From: an uncultured Paracoccaceae bacterium
GTDB lineage: Bacteria > Pseudomonadota > Alphaproteobacteria > Rhodobacterales > Rhodobacteraceae
Reading direction: 5' to 3'
Assembly: GCA_947493745.1 (NCBI GenBank)
Contig: CANLSM010000005.1
Location: forward strand, 62,001 to 126,000
DNA length: 64,000 nucleotides
The translations under genes and the position numbers were made by a program. Below the pieces are notes generated by a model. It saw only the letters and a list, made by a program, of their open reading frames with translations, was not told the DNA's origin and did no database searches. Of this stretch, positions 49,033-57,989 are shown piece after piece (positions within the stretch are counted from its first letter, which is position 1; each line of letters starts with the position of its first letter).

Positions 49033-49137
49033 GGGGACCCGTTTGCAGTGCCAATGGAACCCATATGCGGGACCAATGGGACCCGTATGCAGGAGGTGGG
49101 GTTCCCGAATCCGGGGGCACGGGAACCCGGACTCAGG
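49033..49137 (+). repeat. Five iterons at exact 22-bp period
   Basis: Units start at 49033, 49055, 49077, 49099 and 49121, each about 17 bp, with consensus near TGGGACCCGTATGCAGG. The first three match best; units four and five match at about 12 of 17 positions. A 22-bp period places them on one face of the helix, as expected for Rep_3 initiator binding. Confidence 0.85.
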
Positions 49138-49156
49138 AGGGGAAAACAGACCCTTA

Positions 49157-49266
49157 AGGCACCTGTTTACGGGATGTCAGCGCGGGTTTGGGGGGTTTTT
49201 GGTCCATGTTGGCAGGATCAGGAGCGTCCGTTTCAATCGGTCGCTCAAAAGGTACCCGTCTACGGG
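49157..49266 (+). repeat. Two outlying iteron-like copies
   Basis: Related units lie at 49157-49173 (AGGCACCTGTTTACGGG) and 49250-49266 (AGGTACCCGTCTACGGG). They share ACC.GT.TACGGG with each other. Closer to the rep start, they could be operator sites for autoregulation of rep. Confidence 0.6.
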
Positions 49267-49378
49267 ACTCCGGGCCGCCGCTTTTGAGGCACCCGGGAAT
49301 CTCTTGCGTGCAGGTGCCTTTTCGGCCACCATCAGAGCCGGTACCACAACGCGTGCCCAACAAAGCCAGAGCAGGCAA

Positions 49379-50659
49379 ATGAAACAAGCAAGGATCCAGC
49401 ATGAGCGGCTGACGGGGGCGCTCAGGCGCGAGTCGGTGAAGAAGAATGTCGCGGCAATCCATGTCAGCGGCAAGCTGACCCTGTTGCAGCGGAAGCTGTC
49501 GAATGTTCTTCTGCTGAATGCCTATGACGAATTGACCACCCAGCGCAGTCACTCGATCGATGCCAAGACGCTGTGCCTGATGATCGGGTACAACTCCAAC
49601 GATATCGACACATTGCGCGATGCGCTCCGCTCGCTGGCGGAGACGCTGGCGGAATGGGACATGCTGGGCGAGGACGGCAAACAGGAATGGGGCGTCTCGG
49701 CGCTTCTGGCATATGCCAAGCTGAAGGGCGGTGTCTGCGAGTATGCCTATTCACCGGCGCTGGCCGAGAAGCTGCATGACCCGAAGGTCTTTGCGCTCAT
49801 CAATCTCAACATTCAGAGGCGGTTCACTTCTGGGCATGGGCTGGCGCTTTATGAGAACTGTTACCGGTTTGTCCGCACGGGCTCGACCGGCTGGTGGCCG
49901 CTCGATCTGTTTCGCAGGTTGATGGGGGTGGAGGGCAGCGCCTACTATGCCAGCTTCAAGCACCTCAATGCGAAGATCATCAAGACCGCCGTGGCGGAGG
50001 TGAACAAGACCTCGAACATTCAGGTCCGACCGGAGTTCCGCAAGAAGGGCAGGGCGGTCACCGACCTGCGGTTTCTCATCAAGGAAAACCCGCAGCTTGC
50101 GATGTTCGAGATCGACGATCAGGACGGGGTCCGAAGCAGTGCCGTCTATGAGAAGCTTATCGCGAAAGGGGTTGCGGACCGGCTGGCGCGGCAGTGGATT
50201 GCAGAGCATGGCGAGACCTATGTCGGGCAGAAGCTGGACTATGTCTCCCGCCGCAAGGATGTGAAATCGTCCGTCCAGTATCTCAGCGTGGCGATCCGGG
50301 AGGATTATCGCGAGGAGGAGATCAAGCTGCCCGACCCGTCACCGGAGGCTCTTGAGGCGCATGCGAAGGCCGCGGCTGAACGGCAGGAAGCGGACGCGCG
50401 CGAGGCACGGCGGGCGCTTGAGCACAGGGACCGGGCGGCGCGCTTCGCACGTGTCAAAACCCATATCGAGACCCGGAACCCGACCCAGCGTGATACCGAC
50501 AGACGGCTCTTTGCCTCGACGCTGGAAGGTCAGCTTGAGCGAGAGGACTTCGCCCGCAACGGCTGGGCCTCGGCGCTGAATGCACGGGCGATCTTTGAGT
50601 TCTGGCAGAACATGGAACCCGATATCTTTGCCGATCTTGCGGGCGACGAGGTGCCGTAA
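49379..50659 (+). CDS. repB: Replication initiator protein (RepB type, Rep_3 family)
   Basis: 426-residue plasmid replication initiator. The N-terminal winged-helix part shows HVSGKLTLLQRKLSNVLLLNAYDELTTQRSHSIDAKTLCLMIGYNSNDIDTLRDALRSLAETLAEWDML, followed by ARFTSGHGLALYENCYRFVRTGSTGWWPLDLFRRLMGVEGS and a basic linker (VNKTSNIQVRPEFRKKGRAVTDLRFLIKEN). These fit the Rep_3 fold that binds iterons. The C-terminal third is helical and rich in charged residues (EALEAHAKAAAERQEADAREARRALEHRDRAARFARV). The ATG at 49379 was chosen because the upstream in-frame sequence consists of iterons. In Rhodobacterales terminology this corresponds to a RepB-type replicon. Confidence 0.85.
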   Translation: MKQARIQHERLTGALRRESVKKNVAAIHVSGKLTLLQRKLSNVLLLNAYDELTTQRSHSIDAKTLCLMIGYNSNDIDTLRDALRSLAETLAEWDMLGEDGKQEWGVSALLAYAKLKGGVCEYAYSPALAEKLHDPKVFALINLNIQRRFTSGHGLALYENCYRFVRTGSTGWWPLDLFRRLMGVEGSAYYASFKHLNAKIIKTAVAEVNKTSNIQVRPEFRKKGRAVTDLRFLIKENPQLAMFEIDDQDGVRSSAVYEKLIAKGVADRLARQWIAEHGETYVGQKLDYVSRRKDVKSSVQYLSVAIREDYREEEIKLPDPSPEALEAHAKAAAERQEADAREARRALEHRDRAARFARVKTHIETRNPTQRDTDRRLFASTLEGQLEREDFARNGWASALNARAIFEFWQNMEPDIFADLAGDEVP

Positions 50660-50839
50660 CGTCATCCGCCGTATCGGGTTTGCAGTGACAAGTGACACAG
50701 TCTTCATCCACAGTATTTGGCAATGCGCAAGGGCAGGGGTGGTCTGCGCGCATCGTGCCGGTGCTGCGGCCTCTATCGAGGCCATTTGGTTCTTGTATCT
50801 GAGTACTTATTGAGAATTTGGGAACGGTGAGGGAGTACC

Positions 50840-51760
50840 GTGGGTAGCGACGTTTATGCCAATGGCAGGGGCGTGTCGTGCAAGTCCGGAAGTGGCAAGA
50901 CCATTGCCAACTTTCCCGATGTCTGCATGACACCTCCGGAAAATCCGGCGACGCCGCCCGGCGTTCCTGTGCCGTACCCGAACACGGGCATGTCGGGCGA
51001 TTGCACCTCCGGCAGCCGGAGCGTCAAGATCTCGGGCAAGGAGGTCTCGCTCAAGAACAAGAGCTATTTCAAGAAGAGCATGGGCGACGAGGCCGGGGCG
51101 GCGGCGAAGAAGGGCGTGGTCTCGTCGAAGAACCGGGGCAAGGTCTATTACACATCCTGGTCCATGGACGTGAAATGCGAGGGCGAGAACTGCGTCCGGC
51201 ATTTGGACCTGACAACGCACAATCATGGCTCACCGACCAATACCTGTCCGATGCCGTTCACCGACGACATGTTCCTGATGGCGATGGAAGCCTGGGGCGA
51301 GGCGCATCGGCGGACCTGTGAGTGCTGTGGCAATGACGCGCATTCGCTGGCCCAGGCCGCAGGCAACGAGATCTCGGAGGACGAGTTCTACGGCGCCCAT
51401 CCCGACGGACCGACATGGCTGGCCATGGCACGGGACAATTGTCCGAGCATCGTACCCGAAGCACCGCCGACCGATGACCCATGTGCGAAATATTACGGCG
51501 GGATCACCAGCACCAAGGCCCCAAGGGCAGAGTTCAGTCAGGCGGGGGCCAACCCTCTGTCCAACCCCAATTCCTTGCCCTGGGTGCACGGGCAGGGTCA
51601 AATGGCCCACCGGGTTCCGCTTTCGGCCGGTGGCTGTCCCATCGGGCAGGGGAACCTCGCGCCGGTCCGGCCCGGAACCGATTGCAAGACACTGGAGGAC
51701 ATGAGCAGTGATATTCATGATGGATGCCGGAGGGCCCATGTCCGCACCTTGCGTCTCTGA
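50840..51760 (+). CDS. DUF4150/PAAR-like protein with C-terminal HNH-like toxin domain (putative T6SS effector)
   Basis: 306-residue protein. Residues 1-115 are a PAAR-like DUF4150 domain (GSDVYANGRGVSCKSGSGKTIANFPDVCMTPPENPATPPGVPVPYPNTG, then GSRSVKISGKEVSLKNKSYFKKSMGDEAG), which tips the VgrG spike of type VI secretion. The rest is Cys-rich (CEGENC, CECCGND). The C-terminus, MAHRVPLSAGGCPIGQGNLAPV, resembles the H-x-x-PLS-x-GG-NL core of HNH/endonuclease-VII toxins. No signal peptide. GTG start with GAGGGAG upstream. The next gene is its likely immunity protein. No T6SS core genes are in the window. Confidence 0.78.
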   Translation: MGSDVYANGRGVSCKSGSGKTIANFPDVCMTPPENPATPPGVPVPYPNTGMSGDCTSGSRSVKISGKEVSLKNKSYFKKSMGDEAGAAAKKGVVSSKNRGKVYYTSWSMDVKCEGENCVRHLDLTTHNHGSPTNTCPMPFTDDMFLMAMEAWGEAHRRTCECCGNDAHSLAQAAGNEISEDEFYGAHPDGPTWLAMARDNCPSIVPEAPPTDDPCAKYYGGITSTKAPRAEFSQAGANPLSNPNSLPWVHGQGQMAHRVPLSAGGCPIGQGNLAPVRPGTDCKTLEDMSSDIHDGCRRAHVRTLRL

Positions 51761-51776
51761 GCGGGGCGGGCGCTAG

Positions 51777-52697
51777 ATGGCCGCACCTGATTTCATGCAG
51801 AAGGGCGGGTTCAACTGGACCCGCTCGGGTTATCATCTGCTGTTCTCGGCGGACGAGCGGGCGCGTGTCCAAAAGCCCGGTCCCGACGCCGATGTCTGGA
51901 TCGAACTTGCCCATATCGCGGAGCGGGCGAAGGTGGGCGACTTCTCCCAGGTTGCGCAGCTGCCGGAGTTCTTCCGGGCCGATGCGGAACAGAATTTCGG
52001 CCCCGTCGCGCTGTTCCTGATGGGTGACATGGGCAACAAGCAGCAGCTTGAAAGCCTTGTTGATGTCATGGAAACAGGTCACGAGGCGCTCACAGTCTAT
52101 GCCTGTGAGGCGGCGCGAAATGCGGGCTGTCTGTGGCTGGTGCCCCATATGGTCGATGCCTGGCGGCGCGCCGAGACCCTGGCCGGTCACGAGATGATCG
52201 GGTTTGCGATCTCCGATCTGCTGGAGCCGGTCACCTATCTCGACGACATGGTGCCGCTTGGCGAGTTGGCGGGATACTTCACCCAGAATTTCGAGGGCCG
52301 GGAGGTGGGGCCTCGTATCGCCGATGCGCTGCCCGGCATTGTCAATGAAGGGGCTGATGACCGGTTCGCGGCGTTGGCACGCGAGCTTCTTGAGGAAGCG
52401 CGATCATCGGTCTCCGATCCCGATCAGCCCGTCTGGGGGGGCAGGGGGATCACGGCACGAGGCTTTGCGGAACGGTTCCTTGCGCTCATCACGTCGGATC
52501 AGTTCACGCCGTTTCAGGGACCGCTGACGGTGAAGTACCGGCACAGGTTCGAGGCGATGACAGGGATCGATTGTACGTCCTTTTACGAGGATGGCCGGTT
52601 CCGGCAGATCAATGCGGTCGGGGTGCTGGAGGAGTATCTGGATGCCGATGAGCCTGCGCCCGAGCAGCGGATCTTTTTCGGGCATCAGATCCGGTGA
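51777..52697 (+). CDS. Probable immunity protein for the adjacent DUF4150 effector
   Basis: 306-residue, mostly helical, soluble protein (EALTVYACEAARNAGCLWLVPHMVDAWRRAETLAGHEMIGFAISDLLEPVTYLDDMVPLGELAGYF; VKYRHRFEAMTGIDCTSFYEDGRFRQINAVGVLEEYLDADEPAPEQRIFFGHQIR). The ...DCTSFY... and FFGHQI C-terminal blocks resemble polymorphic-toxin immunity proteins of the Imm47-like kind, though I cannot confirm the family. It starts 17 bp after the toxin stop on the same strand, as an immunity gene would. Confidence 0.65.
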   Translation: MAAPDFMQKGGFNWTRSGYHLLFSADERARVQKPGPDADVWIELAHIAERAKVGDFSQVAQLPEFFRADAEQNFGPVALFLMGDMGNKQQLESLVDVMETGHEALTVYACEAARNAGCLWLVPHMVDAWRRAETLAGHEMIGFAISDLLEPVTYLDDMVPLGELAGYFTQNFEGREVGPRIADALPGIVNEGADDRFAALARELLEEARSSVSDPDQPVWGGRGITARGFAERFLALITSDQFTPFQGPLTVKYRHRFEAMTGIDCTSFYEDGRFRQINAVGVLEEYLDADEPAPEQRIFFGHQIR

Positions 52698-52707
52698 GGT
52701 GCCTCCG

Positions 52708-54015
52708 GTGATCGCGTGGACCGGCGAGGCGGAGACGGGCCATCCCTACTGGTGGGAGGGTCTCGATCCGGTCGCGGCCCGCGATGATCTGCCCGGACGG
52801 GTCGATGTCCTGATCATAGGTGCGGGTTATACCGGTCTGTCAGCGGCGATTGCGGCGCATGACAGCGGTGCCTCGGTCGCGGTCGTCGACGCTGCCGAGC
52901 CGGGGCAGGGGGCCTCGACCCGGAACGGTGGCATGTTCGGGGCCCATCCCCGGCTGAGCTGGGACGCGCTTGCCAGACAGTTTGGCGAGCCGGTGGCCGA
53001 TGGTGTTTTTGCCGAGGCCACGCCTGCGATGAGGTTCGTGCGTGATCTCATTGTGCGCGAGGCGATCGACTGCGATCTGCAGGACACCGGTCGTATCCAG
53101 CTTGCCTGGACAGCGGCCCATTTCGAGCGGCAGAAACAGTTGCGCGATACCCTTCAGGCTCGCAGCGATGTAGAGGTGGCGCTGGTCGAGCGCCGCGATC
53201 TGGGAGAGGAGATCGGAACCGAGCACTATTTCGGTGGGCTGCTCTTCCCCGCGCATGCTGCGCTCAATCCCGCAAAACTGCATCACGGTCTGCTGGGCGC
53301 GGTGCGGAAACGCGGTGTGCCGGTGACAGGAAAGGCCCCTGTCACCGCGCTTGACCGGCAGGCTGGCGGCTTTCTGGCGCAGACGCCGAAAGGACCGGTG
53401 CGGGCCGAGAAGGTGATCCTTGCGACCAATGGATACACACAGGGGTTTGGCTGGCATCGGGCCCGCGTCTTCCCGCTGCCGAGTTTTCTGATCGCGACCG
53501 AGGCGTTGCCCGCGAACCTGCTGGGCTCCCTCGCGCCGGGGCGTCGGATGATGGTCGAGACGCGGGCGCGTCACTCCTATTTCCGGCTGTCGCCGGACGG
53601 GCGGCGGATCCTCTACGGCGGACGCGCTTCGATGCGGCCCGTCGATCTTCACCTTGCCGCCCGGCGGTTGCACGCGACCATGTGCGAAGTCTGGCCCGCC
53701 CTGGCCGGAACGCGTCTGTCCCATGTCTGGTCGGGCAATACCGGCTACAGCTTCTCGCATATGCCACAGGTGGGAGAGGCGGATGGCCTGCACTTTGCCA
53801 TGGGGTTCTCCGGCTCGGGCACCGTGATGGCGCCGTATCTGGGTGCGAAGGCCGCGTGGCGCGCGCTTGGCGATCCGCGAGGGGAAACGGCCTATGCAGC
53901 GACGACGCTCAGAACCAGTTGGCTGCACCCCACAGGCACCCCGCATTTCCTGAAAGCCGCCGATCTGTGGTACCGCCACTGGGTTGACCGGTGGGAGACG
54001 CGGCGGGGGCGGTGA
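52708..54015 (+). CDS. FAD-dependent amine/amino-acid oxidase (DAO family, PuuB-like)
   Basis: 435-residue FAD oxidoreductase of the D-amino-acid/glycine oxidase family. PYWWEGLDPVAARDDLPGRVDVLIIGAGYTGLSAAIAAHDSGASVAVVDAAEPGQGASTRNGGMFG contains the dinucleotide-binding GxGxxG and the family ARNGG-type motif. The C-terminal LSHVWSGNTGYSFSHMPQVGEADGLHFAMGFSGSGTVMAPYLGAKAA closes the FAD site. This resembles gamma-glutamylputrescine oxidase (PuuB). GTG start at 52708 with GAGG 8 bp upstream; the reading frame extends further upstream but overlaps the immunity gene. Substrate probably an amine. Confidence 0.88.
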   Translation: MIAWTGEAETGHPYWWEGLDPVAARDDLPGRVDVLIIGAGYTGLSAAIAAHDSGASVAVVDAAEPGQGASTRNGGMFGAHPRLSWDALARQFGEPVADGVFAEATPAMRFVRDLIVREAIDCDLQDTGRIQLAWTAAHFERQKQLRDTLQARSDVEVALVERRDLGEEIGTEHYFGGLLFPAHAALNPAKLHHGLLGAVRKRGVPVTGKAPVTALDRQAGGFLAQTPKGPVRAEKVILATNGYTQGFGWHRARVFPLPSFLIATEALPANLLGSLAPGRRMMVETRARHSYFRLSPDGRRILYGGRASMRPVDLHLAARRLHATMCEVWPALAGTRLSHVWSGNTGYSFSHMPQVGEADGLHFAMGFSGSGTVMAPYLGAKAAWRALGDPRGETAYAATTLRTSWLHPTGTPHFLKAADLWYRHWVDRWETRRGR

Positions 54016-54125
54016 GCCGTGCTGAAGGGCCCAGCTTGGATTGCGATCACCTCGGCTGGCCTGAAGGAGCGGGCTGCCCCGCCAACCGGCCCGCGCGCGG
54101 CGCGGACCGGGGAAGGCGGCATCGC

Positions 54126-54587
54126 TCAGAGGAGCGACTTGCGAAAGATGACCTTGTCATCACCGGCAGCCCAGAAATCCCGGATGCGGGCTTCCTCGTC
54201 ATAGCCGTTCCTGCGGTAGAAGGCGCGCGCGCCGGCGAACATGTCCGTGCCGGATGTATCGATGATGATGATCCGCTGCCCGTCCTGGCGCAACATGGTT
54301 TCCAGATGCTGCACAAGTGCAGCGCCATGGCCATGCCCCTGCGCGACAGGCAGCACTGCGATTGCCAGCATGTTCCAGGTGCCCTCGGCCAGCTCTTCCG
54401 GTCTGGCGTTGCAGAAGCCCACGGCCTCGCCGTCTGCCTCGCATGTCAGCCAGATATCTGCACCCTCGTCATCTGAGAGAAAGCCGCTCAGCATGCCTGG
54501 AAGCATCTCGCCGGGAAAGAGCCCGGTCTCGTCGAGCACCTTTTGCAACGGGGCGATATCTTCGCGTCTGGTTGGTCGGATGGTCAT
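54126..54587 (-). CDS. GNAT family N-acetyltransferase
   Basis: 153-residue Gcn5-related acetyltransferase. MTIRPTRREDIAPLQKVLDETGLFPGE opens the fold; the acetyl-CoA-binding loop is IAVLPVAQGHGHGAALVQHLETMLRQDGQRIIIIDTSGTDMFAGARAFYRRNGYDEEARIRDFW. The Q/RxxGxG/A pattern is QGHGHGA. It is convergent with the FAD oxidase. Substrate cannot be assigned. Confidence 0.9.
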   Translation of the reverse strand: MTIRPTRREDIAPLQKVLDETGLFPGEMLPGMLSGFLSDDEGADIWLTCEADGEAVGFCNARPEELAEGTWNMLAIAVLPVAQGHGHGAALVQHLETMLRQDGQRIIIIDTSGTDMFAGARAFYRRNGYDEEARIRDFWAAGDDKVIFRKSLL

Positions 54588-54890
54588 TGGTTCAGTGTCC
54601 TTGCTTTGGTGCGATCTGCACCGGACCCCCTATCGGACCAGAGCTTTTTGATGATGTCTGGAGCGGTCACGGGGGCATGCGGGAAAGGAAGCCTGCCGCG
54701 GATGCGGCGGCTTGGTTTGTTGCCCATGTCCTGTGGTTCAGGACCTAGCGGTTTCCCGCAATCGTGATCATAAAATCTCCGTCACCCGGACGACATGCCG
54801 GGCCTGTTTCGTGTCTATCAGGCGGTGGGTGGCGAGACAAGGCGCGCGCGCGCCCCGCATGAATGATCGCTCATGCGGGGGCAGGGGAGC
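54588..54890. other. 303-bp gap with hairpin 54853-54880 after gspD
   Basis: No gene was found. Just beyond the gspD stop (minus strand), CCCCGCATGA (54853-54862) and TCATGCGGGG (54871-54880) form a perfect 10-bp stem with an 8-nt loop, followed by the self-complementary GGCGCGCGCGCGCC at 54841-54854. The stem probably marks the 3' end of the gsp operon. There is no T-run. Confidence 0.5.
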
Positions 54891-57233
54891 TTAGCGCAGA
54901 ACCCGGCAGTGACCCTGAACCGTGGCACAGATCTGGCTGGCCTGCGCTTCGGTATAGGGGCCGACCTGAATGGCGGTCAGCGTGCCGCGCGGCTGATAGA
55001 CCGGGTCCAGTCGGCCAAGCGTCGCGCGATGCTGCCTGCGCAGACGGGGCCAGTAGCGTTTTGCATCCCGCTCGGTCTGGAAGGCTGCGAGAACCGCCCA
55101 GTAGCCGGGTTGCTGGGGCTCGGCCAGAGCCTGCGAGACCAGCGAGCCGATGGATTGATCGCTGTTGCGTTGGCTCGACTGTTCAACGAGCAGCGAGTTG
55201 GACGTGCGCAGCGAGGGCACCCGGGCACTGTTGCTGAGCGATGCGTCATCCAGGCGAAGCTGGGTCACCCGCTCGCGCAACTGCCGTGTCACCCGGCGCG
55301 CGTCAACGGAGTTGTTGACGATCCGGGGCGTGATCAGCACCAGAAGCTCGGTCTGGGCAGCGGTGTTGTTGGTGCGCCCGAAGAGATTGCCTGCAAGCGG
55401 GATGTCCTTGAGGATCGGCACGCCGCTGTTGCCCTTGGTCGAGCGGTTGGAGAAGAGACCGCCAAGCGCGATCGTCTCGCCGCTTTCGACGGAGACGGAG
55501 GAGTTGATGATCCGCTGGGAGATCGTGGGCGTCAGTGTCTCGGCGCTGGCTGCACTGACCGAGCTGACTTCTTGCGCGATATTCAGGATCACCGAGCCGG
55601 ACGAGTTGATGCGCGGCGTCACCTCGAAGATCACACCGGTGTCGCGGAACTCGACCGTGGAGACGAAGATCTCGTCATTCTGCGAGCCGTCCTGGGATTG
55701 CCGCGTGGCCACGGGGACCTGATCGCCGACCACCAGACGGGCGCTTTCGTTGTTGAGGATCATCAGGTTGGGCGACGAGACCACGTTGATCGAGGTCACA
55801 TCATCCAGCGCATCGACGACCGCACGGGCAGGGGTGTCGAGCACCAGCGAGAAGCCCGGCAGATTGGGTGAGATGGCACGGGTCTGTCCGGCGGAAAGCC
55901 CGATGCTGTCGCCGTCCTCCTCGAAGAAATACTGGACCCCGTAACGCAGGCTGTCATTCAGCGAGACCTCGACTATTGTGGCTTCCACCAGCACCTGACG
56001 CGGTGGCACATCGAGGCGGTGCAGAATGCCGAGCACGCGCTGATACTCGTCGGAGGTGGCGTGGATCAGGAGCGTGTTTGTCCGCTCGCTGGCCACGATC
56101 CGGGTCTCGTTGAACGAGCCCGAGAGATCGGCATCGAAACTTGCCAGATCGACATTCGGATCCTGTCCGGCGGGCGCGTTGCCGCTGCCATCGCTCTCGA
56201 TCGAGATCCCCAGGATCTGGCCCAGAACCGGAGCAAGATCGGCGGCGCGGGCGTATTTCATGTCATATGAGAAAACCTGCGCGTCGTTATTGCCTTCCTG
56301 GGTGAGCCGCTGAATCCAGCCGCTCATCGCCTGCAGGGCATTGGGTGTCTTGGCGACGACGAGGATTGAGTTGTTCTCGGGGATGGTTTCGAACACGGCA
56401 ATCGGCTCGAAGCTCTCATCGGTTTCGACCACAAGCTCCAGACCGCGAACGATGGATTGGGCAGAGCGTCCGCGGATCGGGAAAATCCCCACCGAGCGGT
56501 TGGCGAGCCAGTCCACATCGAAACTTTCGATGGTTTTCTCCCAGGCGCGCTGGTCGGCGGATGTCCCTGCCAGCACGATGATGTTGCGCTGCGCGTCGAT
56601 GCCGACAACGCCGTTCTGGGCGAAGGGTTGCAGGATGGTGGCCATCTCCTGCGCGCCAATGTTCTGAAGCGGGATCACGCGCAGGGTGAAGCCCGGCATG
56701 ATGTCCCGAGAGGTCGAGGCGCCCAGTGACAGGTCGCCCGAGATCGGAACGATCGAGAAGACATCGCCGCGCCGGATCATTGCGGCGTTGTTCTGTTTAA
56801 GGGCCAGCTCGAAGACCTCGACGGCGGTGGTGCGGGTGATCGGGCGGGTGGAGCGGATGTTCACCGTACCCGAGACTGACGGGTCGATGATGTAGTTCTC
56901 GTTGAGCAACTGGCCAAGGATCGCAGCGGCTGCTTCGGCCACCGAGACATCGACGAGATTGAGCGAGAAGGTGCGCTGGCCATCCTCGTTGATGAAGCCC
57001 GCCTCGCGGAAAAGCGGCTGCCGTCCGGGGAAGATCGTCCCCTGTCCGGCACGAACCTGACCGCCGCGCGTGACCGAGCCCTGCGCCCGGTTGCCACCGG
57101 AGCCGTCACCGCCTCCGAGGATGGTCTGGGCGCGCCATGGCTCCAGCCCCGTGCGCTCACGCGACCCTTCACGGATCTCGTCACAACTGATCAAAAGCAT
57201 GGCCACGGCTATGCCGCCGATATGTCTCAGCAT
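54891..57233 (-). CDS. gspD: Type II secretion secretin GspD, lipoprotein with C-terminal SPOR domain
   Basis: 780-residue outer-membrane secretin. MLRHIGGIAVAMLLISC gives a lipobox (LISC, Cys17). N0-N3 domains follow (FSLNLVDVSVAEAAAAILGQLLNENYIIDPSVSGTVNIRS; MPGFTLRVIPLQNIGAQEMATILQPF; NSILVVAKTPNALQAMSGWIQRL; NTLLIHATSDEYQRVLGILHRLDVPPRQVLVEATIVEVSLND). The secretin core includes LMILNNESARLVVGDQVPVAT and VSVESGETIALGGLFSNRSTKGNSGVPILKDIPLAGNLFG. The last 75 residues are SPOR-like (GYWAVLAAFQTERDAKRYWPRLRR, LTAIQVGPYTEAQASQICATV), a peptidoglycan-binding domain not usual in GspD. Last gene of the gsp operon. Confidence 0.92.
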   Translation of the reverse strand: MLRHIGGIAVAMLLISCDEIREGSRERTGLEPWRAQTILGGGDGSGGNRAQGSVTRGGQVRAGQGTIFPGRQPLFREAGFINEDGQRTFSLNLVDVSVAEAAAAILGQLLNENYIIDPSVSGTVNIRSTRPITRTTAVEVFELALKQNNAAMIRRGDVFSIVPISGDLSLGASTSRDIMPGFTLRVIPLQNIGAQEMATILQPFAQNGVVGIDAQRNIIVLAGTSADQRAWEKTIESFDVDWLANRSVGIFPIRGRSAQSIVRGLELVVETDESFEPIAVFETIPENNSILVVAKTPNALQAMSGWIQRLTQEGNNDAQVFSYDMKYARAADLAPVLGQILGISIESDGSGNAPAGQDPNVDLASFDADLSGSFNETRIVASERTNTLLIHATSDEYQRVLGILHRLDVPPRQVLVEATIVEVSLNDSLRYGVQYFFEEDGDSIGLSAGQTRAISPNLPGFSLVLDTPARAVVDALDDVTSINVVSSPNLMILNNESARLVVGDQVPVATRQSQDGSQNDEIFVSTVEFRDTGVIFEVTPRINSSGSVILNIAQEVSSVSAASAETLTPTISQRIINSSVSVESGETIALGGLFSNRSTKGNSGVPILKDIPLAGNLFGRTNNTAAQTELLVLITPRIVNNSVDARRVTRQLRERVTQLRLDDASLSNSARVPSLRTSNSLLVEQSSQRNSDQSIGSLVSQALAEPQQPGYWAVLAAFQTERDAKRYWPRLRRQHRATLGRLDPVYQPRGTLTAIQVGPYTEAQASQICATVQGHCRVLR

Positions 57234-57341
57234 GTCAAACTCGCCTCAATAATTACCGGCCTGATCTTTGTGTCTGGTCCGGGACGCCCCGGTTAGCGAG
57301 GTCGTCTTTTACTGCTTTTGCAGAAGGTTAGCACAGCTTCT

Positions 57342-57989
57342 TCAGAGCGGAGCAAGCAAAATAAGGGCAAATCCGAAGATCACGCAGAGGTATGTTCCGA
57401 AAGCAACAGTAGGCGGATTTCCGCGCTTGGCGGGCAAAATCAGATGTCCCAGTAGGCCAGCGGCGGCGGCGATGCCGATTGTGGCGATGGTCTGAAACGG
57501 GGGCAGGCTCAGCGCAATCGAGGCGATCAGCAGAATGTCTCCCAGCCCCAGGCCGTCGCGTCCGCGCAGCGCACGGAAGGTGAAATTGAGCGCCAGAAGG
57601 GCGACGCTTGTGATCAGTGCGCCCAGAAAACCCTCGCTCAGGCGGCCGCCCTGAAGGGCGATGGCGAGGCTGAGCAGAAGCAGCGCGCCGTTCCATTCCA
57701 GCGGCAGCCAGCGCCAGCGCCAGTCGGTGACGCTCATCAGAAAGAGCAATGTCAGCGGGGCCGCGAGGAGCGCCAGATCGCTGCCGGTGACCCACAGGAG
57801 CGCGCCCGCGACAAGGCTGCCGGAGAGCAGTCCGCAAGAGACTGCAGGTGCGAGCCGGAGCACCTGTGCGCGGGTCGTGAAGGCGCGCAGGAGACTGCGG
57901 GAGACGGCCGGGTGCGGGCCGATGAGGAATGCGGCTGCCAGCAGGATCAGCGCCAGTGGGGGCAGGAGGCTCAGCGCAGGATCCGCCAT
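57342..57989 (-). CDS. gspO: Prepilin peptidase (A24 family, GspO-like, lacking the methylase domain)
   Basis: 215-residue integral membrane aspartyl protease that would cleave the pseudopilin leaders. The two catalytic aspartates appear in LFLMSVTDWRWRWLPLEWNG and ALRGRDGLGLGDILLIASIAL (GxGD). About eight hydrophobic segments are visible. Full-length GspO/PilD also carries an N-terminal N-methyltransferase domain with CxxC pairs; that is absent here, making this the short A24 form. It overlaps gspK by 19 bp. Confidence 0.88.
   Translation of the reverse strand: MADPALSLLPPLALILLAAAFLIGPHPAVSRSLLRAFTTRAQVLRLAPAVSCGLLSGSLVAGALLWVTGSDLALLAAPLTLLFLMSVTDWRWRWLPLEWNGALLLLSLAIALQGGRLSEGFLGALITSVALLALNFTFRALRGRDGLGLGDILLIASIALSLPPFQTIATIGIAAAAGLLGHLILPAKRGNPPTVAFGTYLCVIFGFALILLAPL

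Larger units (their letters stand above)
48930..49378. other. Probable replication origin (oriV) region
   Basis: The gap between parA and the rep gene combines an AT-rich stretch (about 48950-49025), a near-consensus DnaA box TTATCAACA (49010-49018, one mismatch to TTATNCACA) and the iteron array starting at 49033. This layout is that of an iteron-controlled plasmid origin. Long open frames that cross it are judged non-coding because they run through the repeats. Confidence 0.8.

Noticed and set aside
49099-49140. GGTTC/GAATCC-like sequence suggesting a tRNA T-arm
   Set aside because: It belongs to the 22-bp iteron series and no acceptor or anticodon arm can be drawn around it.
48874-49287. 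Plus-strand open frame of 137 codons between parA and repB
   Set aside because: It runs through the parS palindrome and the iterons, so its sequence is explained by origin repeats.
49043-49378. N-terminal extension of the Rep protein
   Set aside because: The extra codons consist of iteron repeats and non-conserved sequence; the Rep_3 homology begins after the ATG at 49379.
54841-54854. GGCGCGCGCGCGCC as a further parS copy
   Set aside because: It is self-complementary but lacks the GGTTTCG and CGAAACC arms of the parS palindromes; simple CG repetition explains it.
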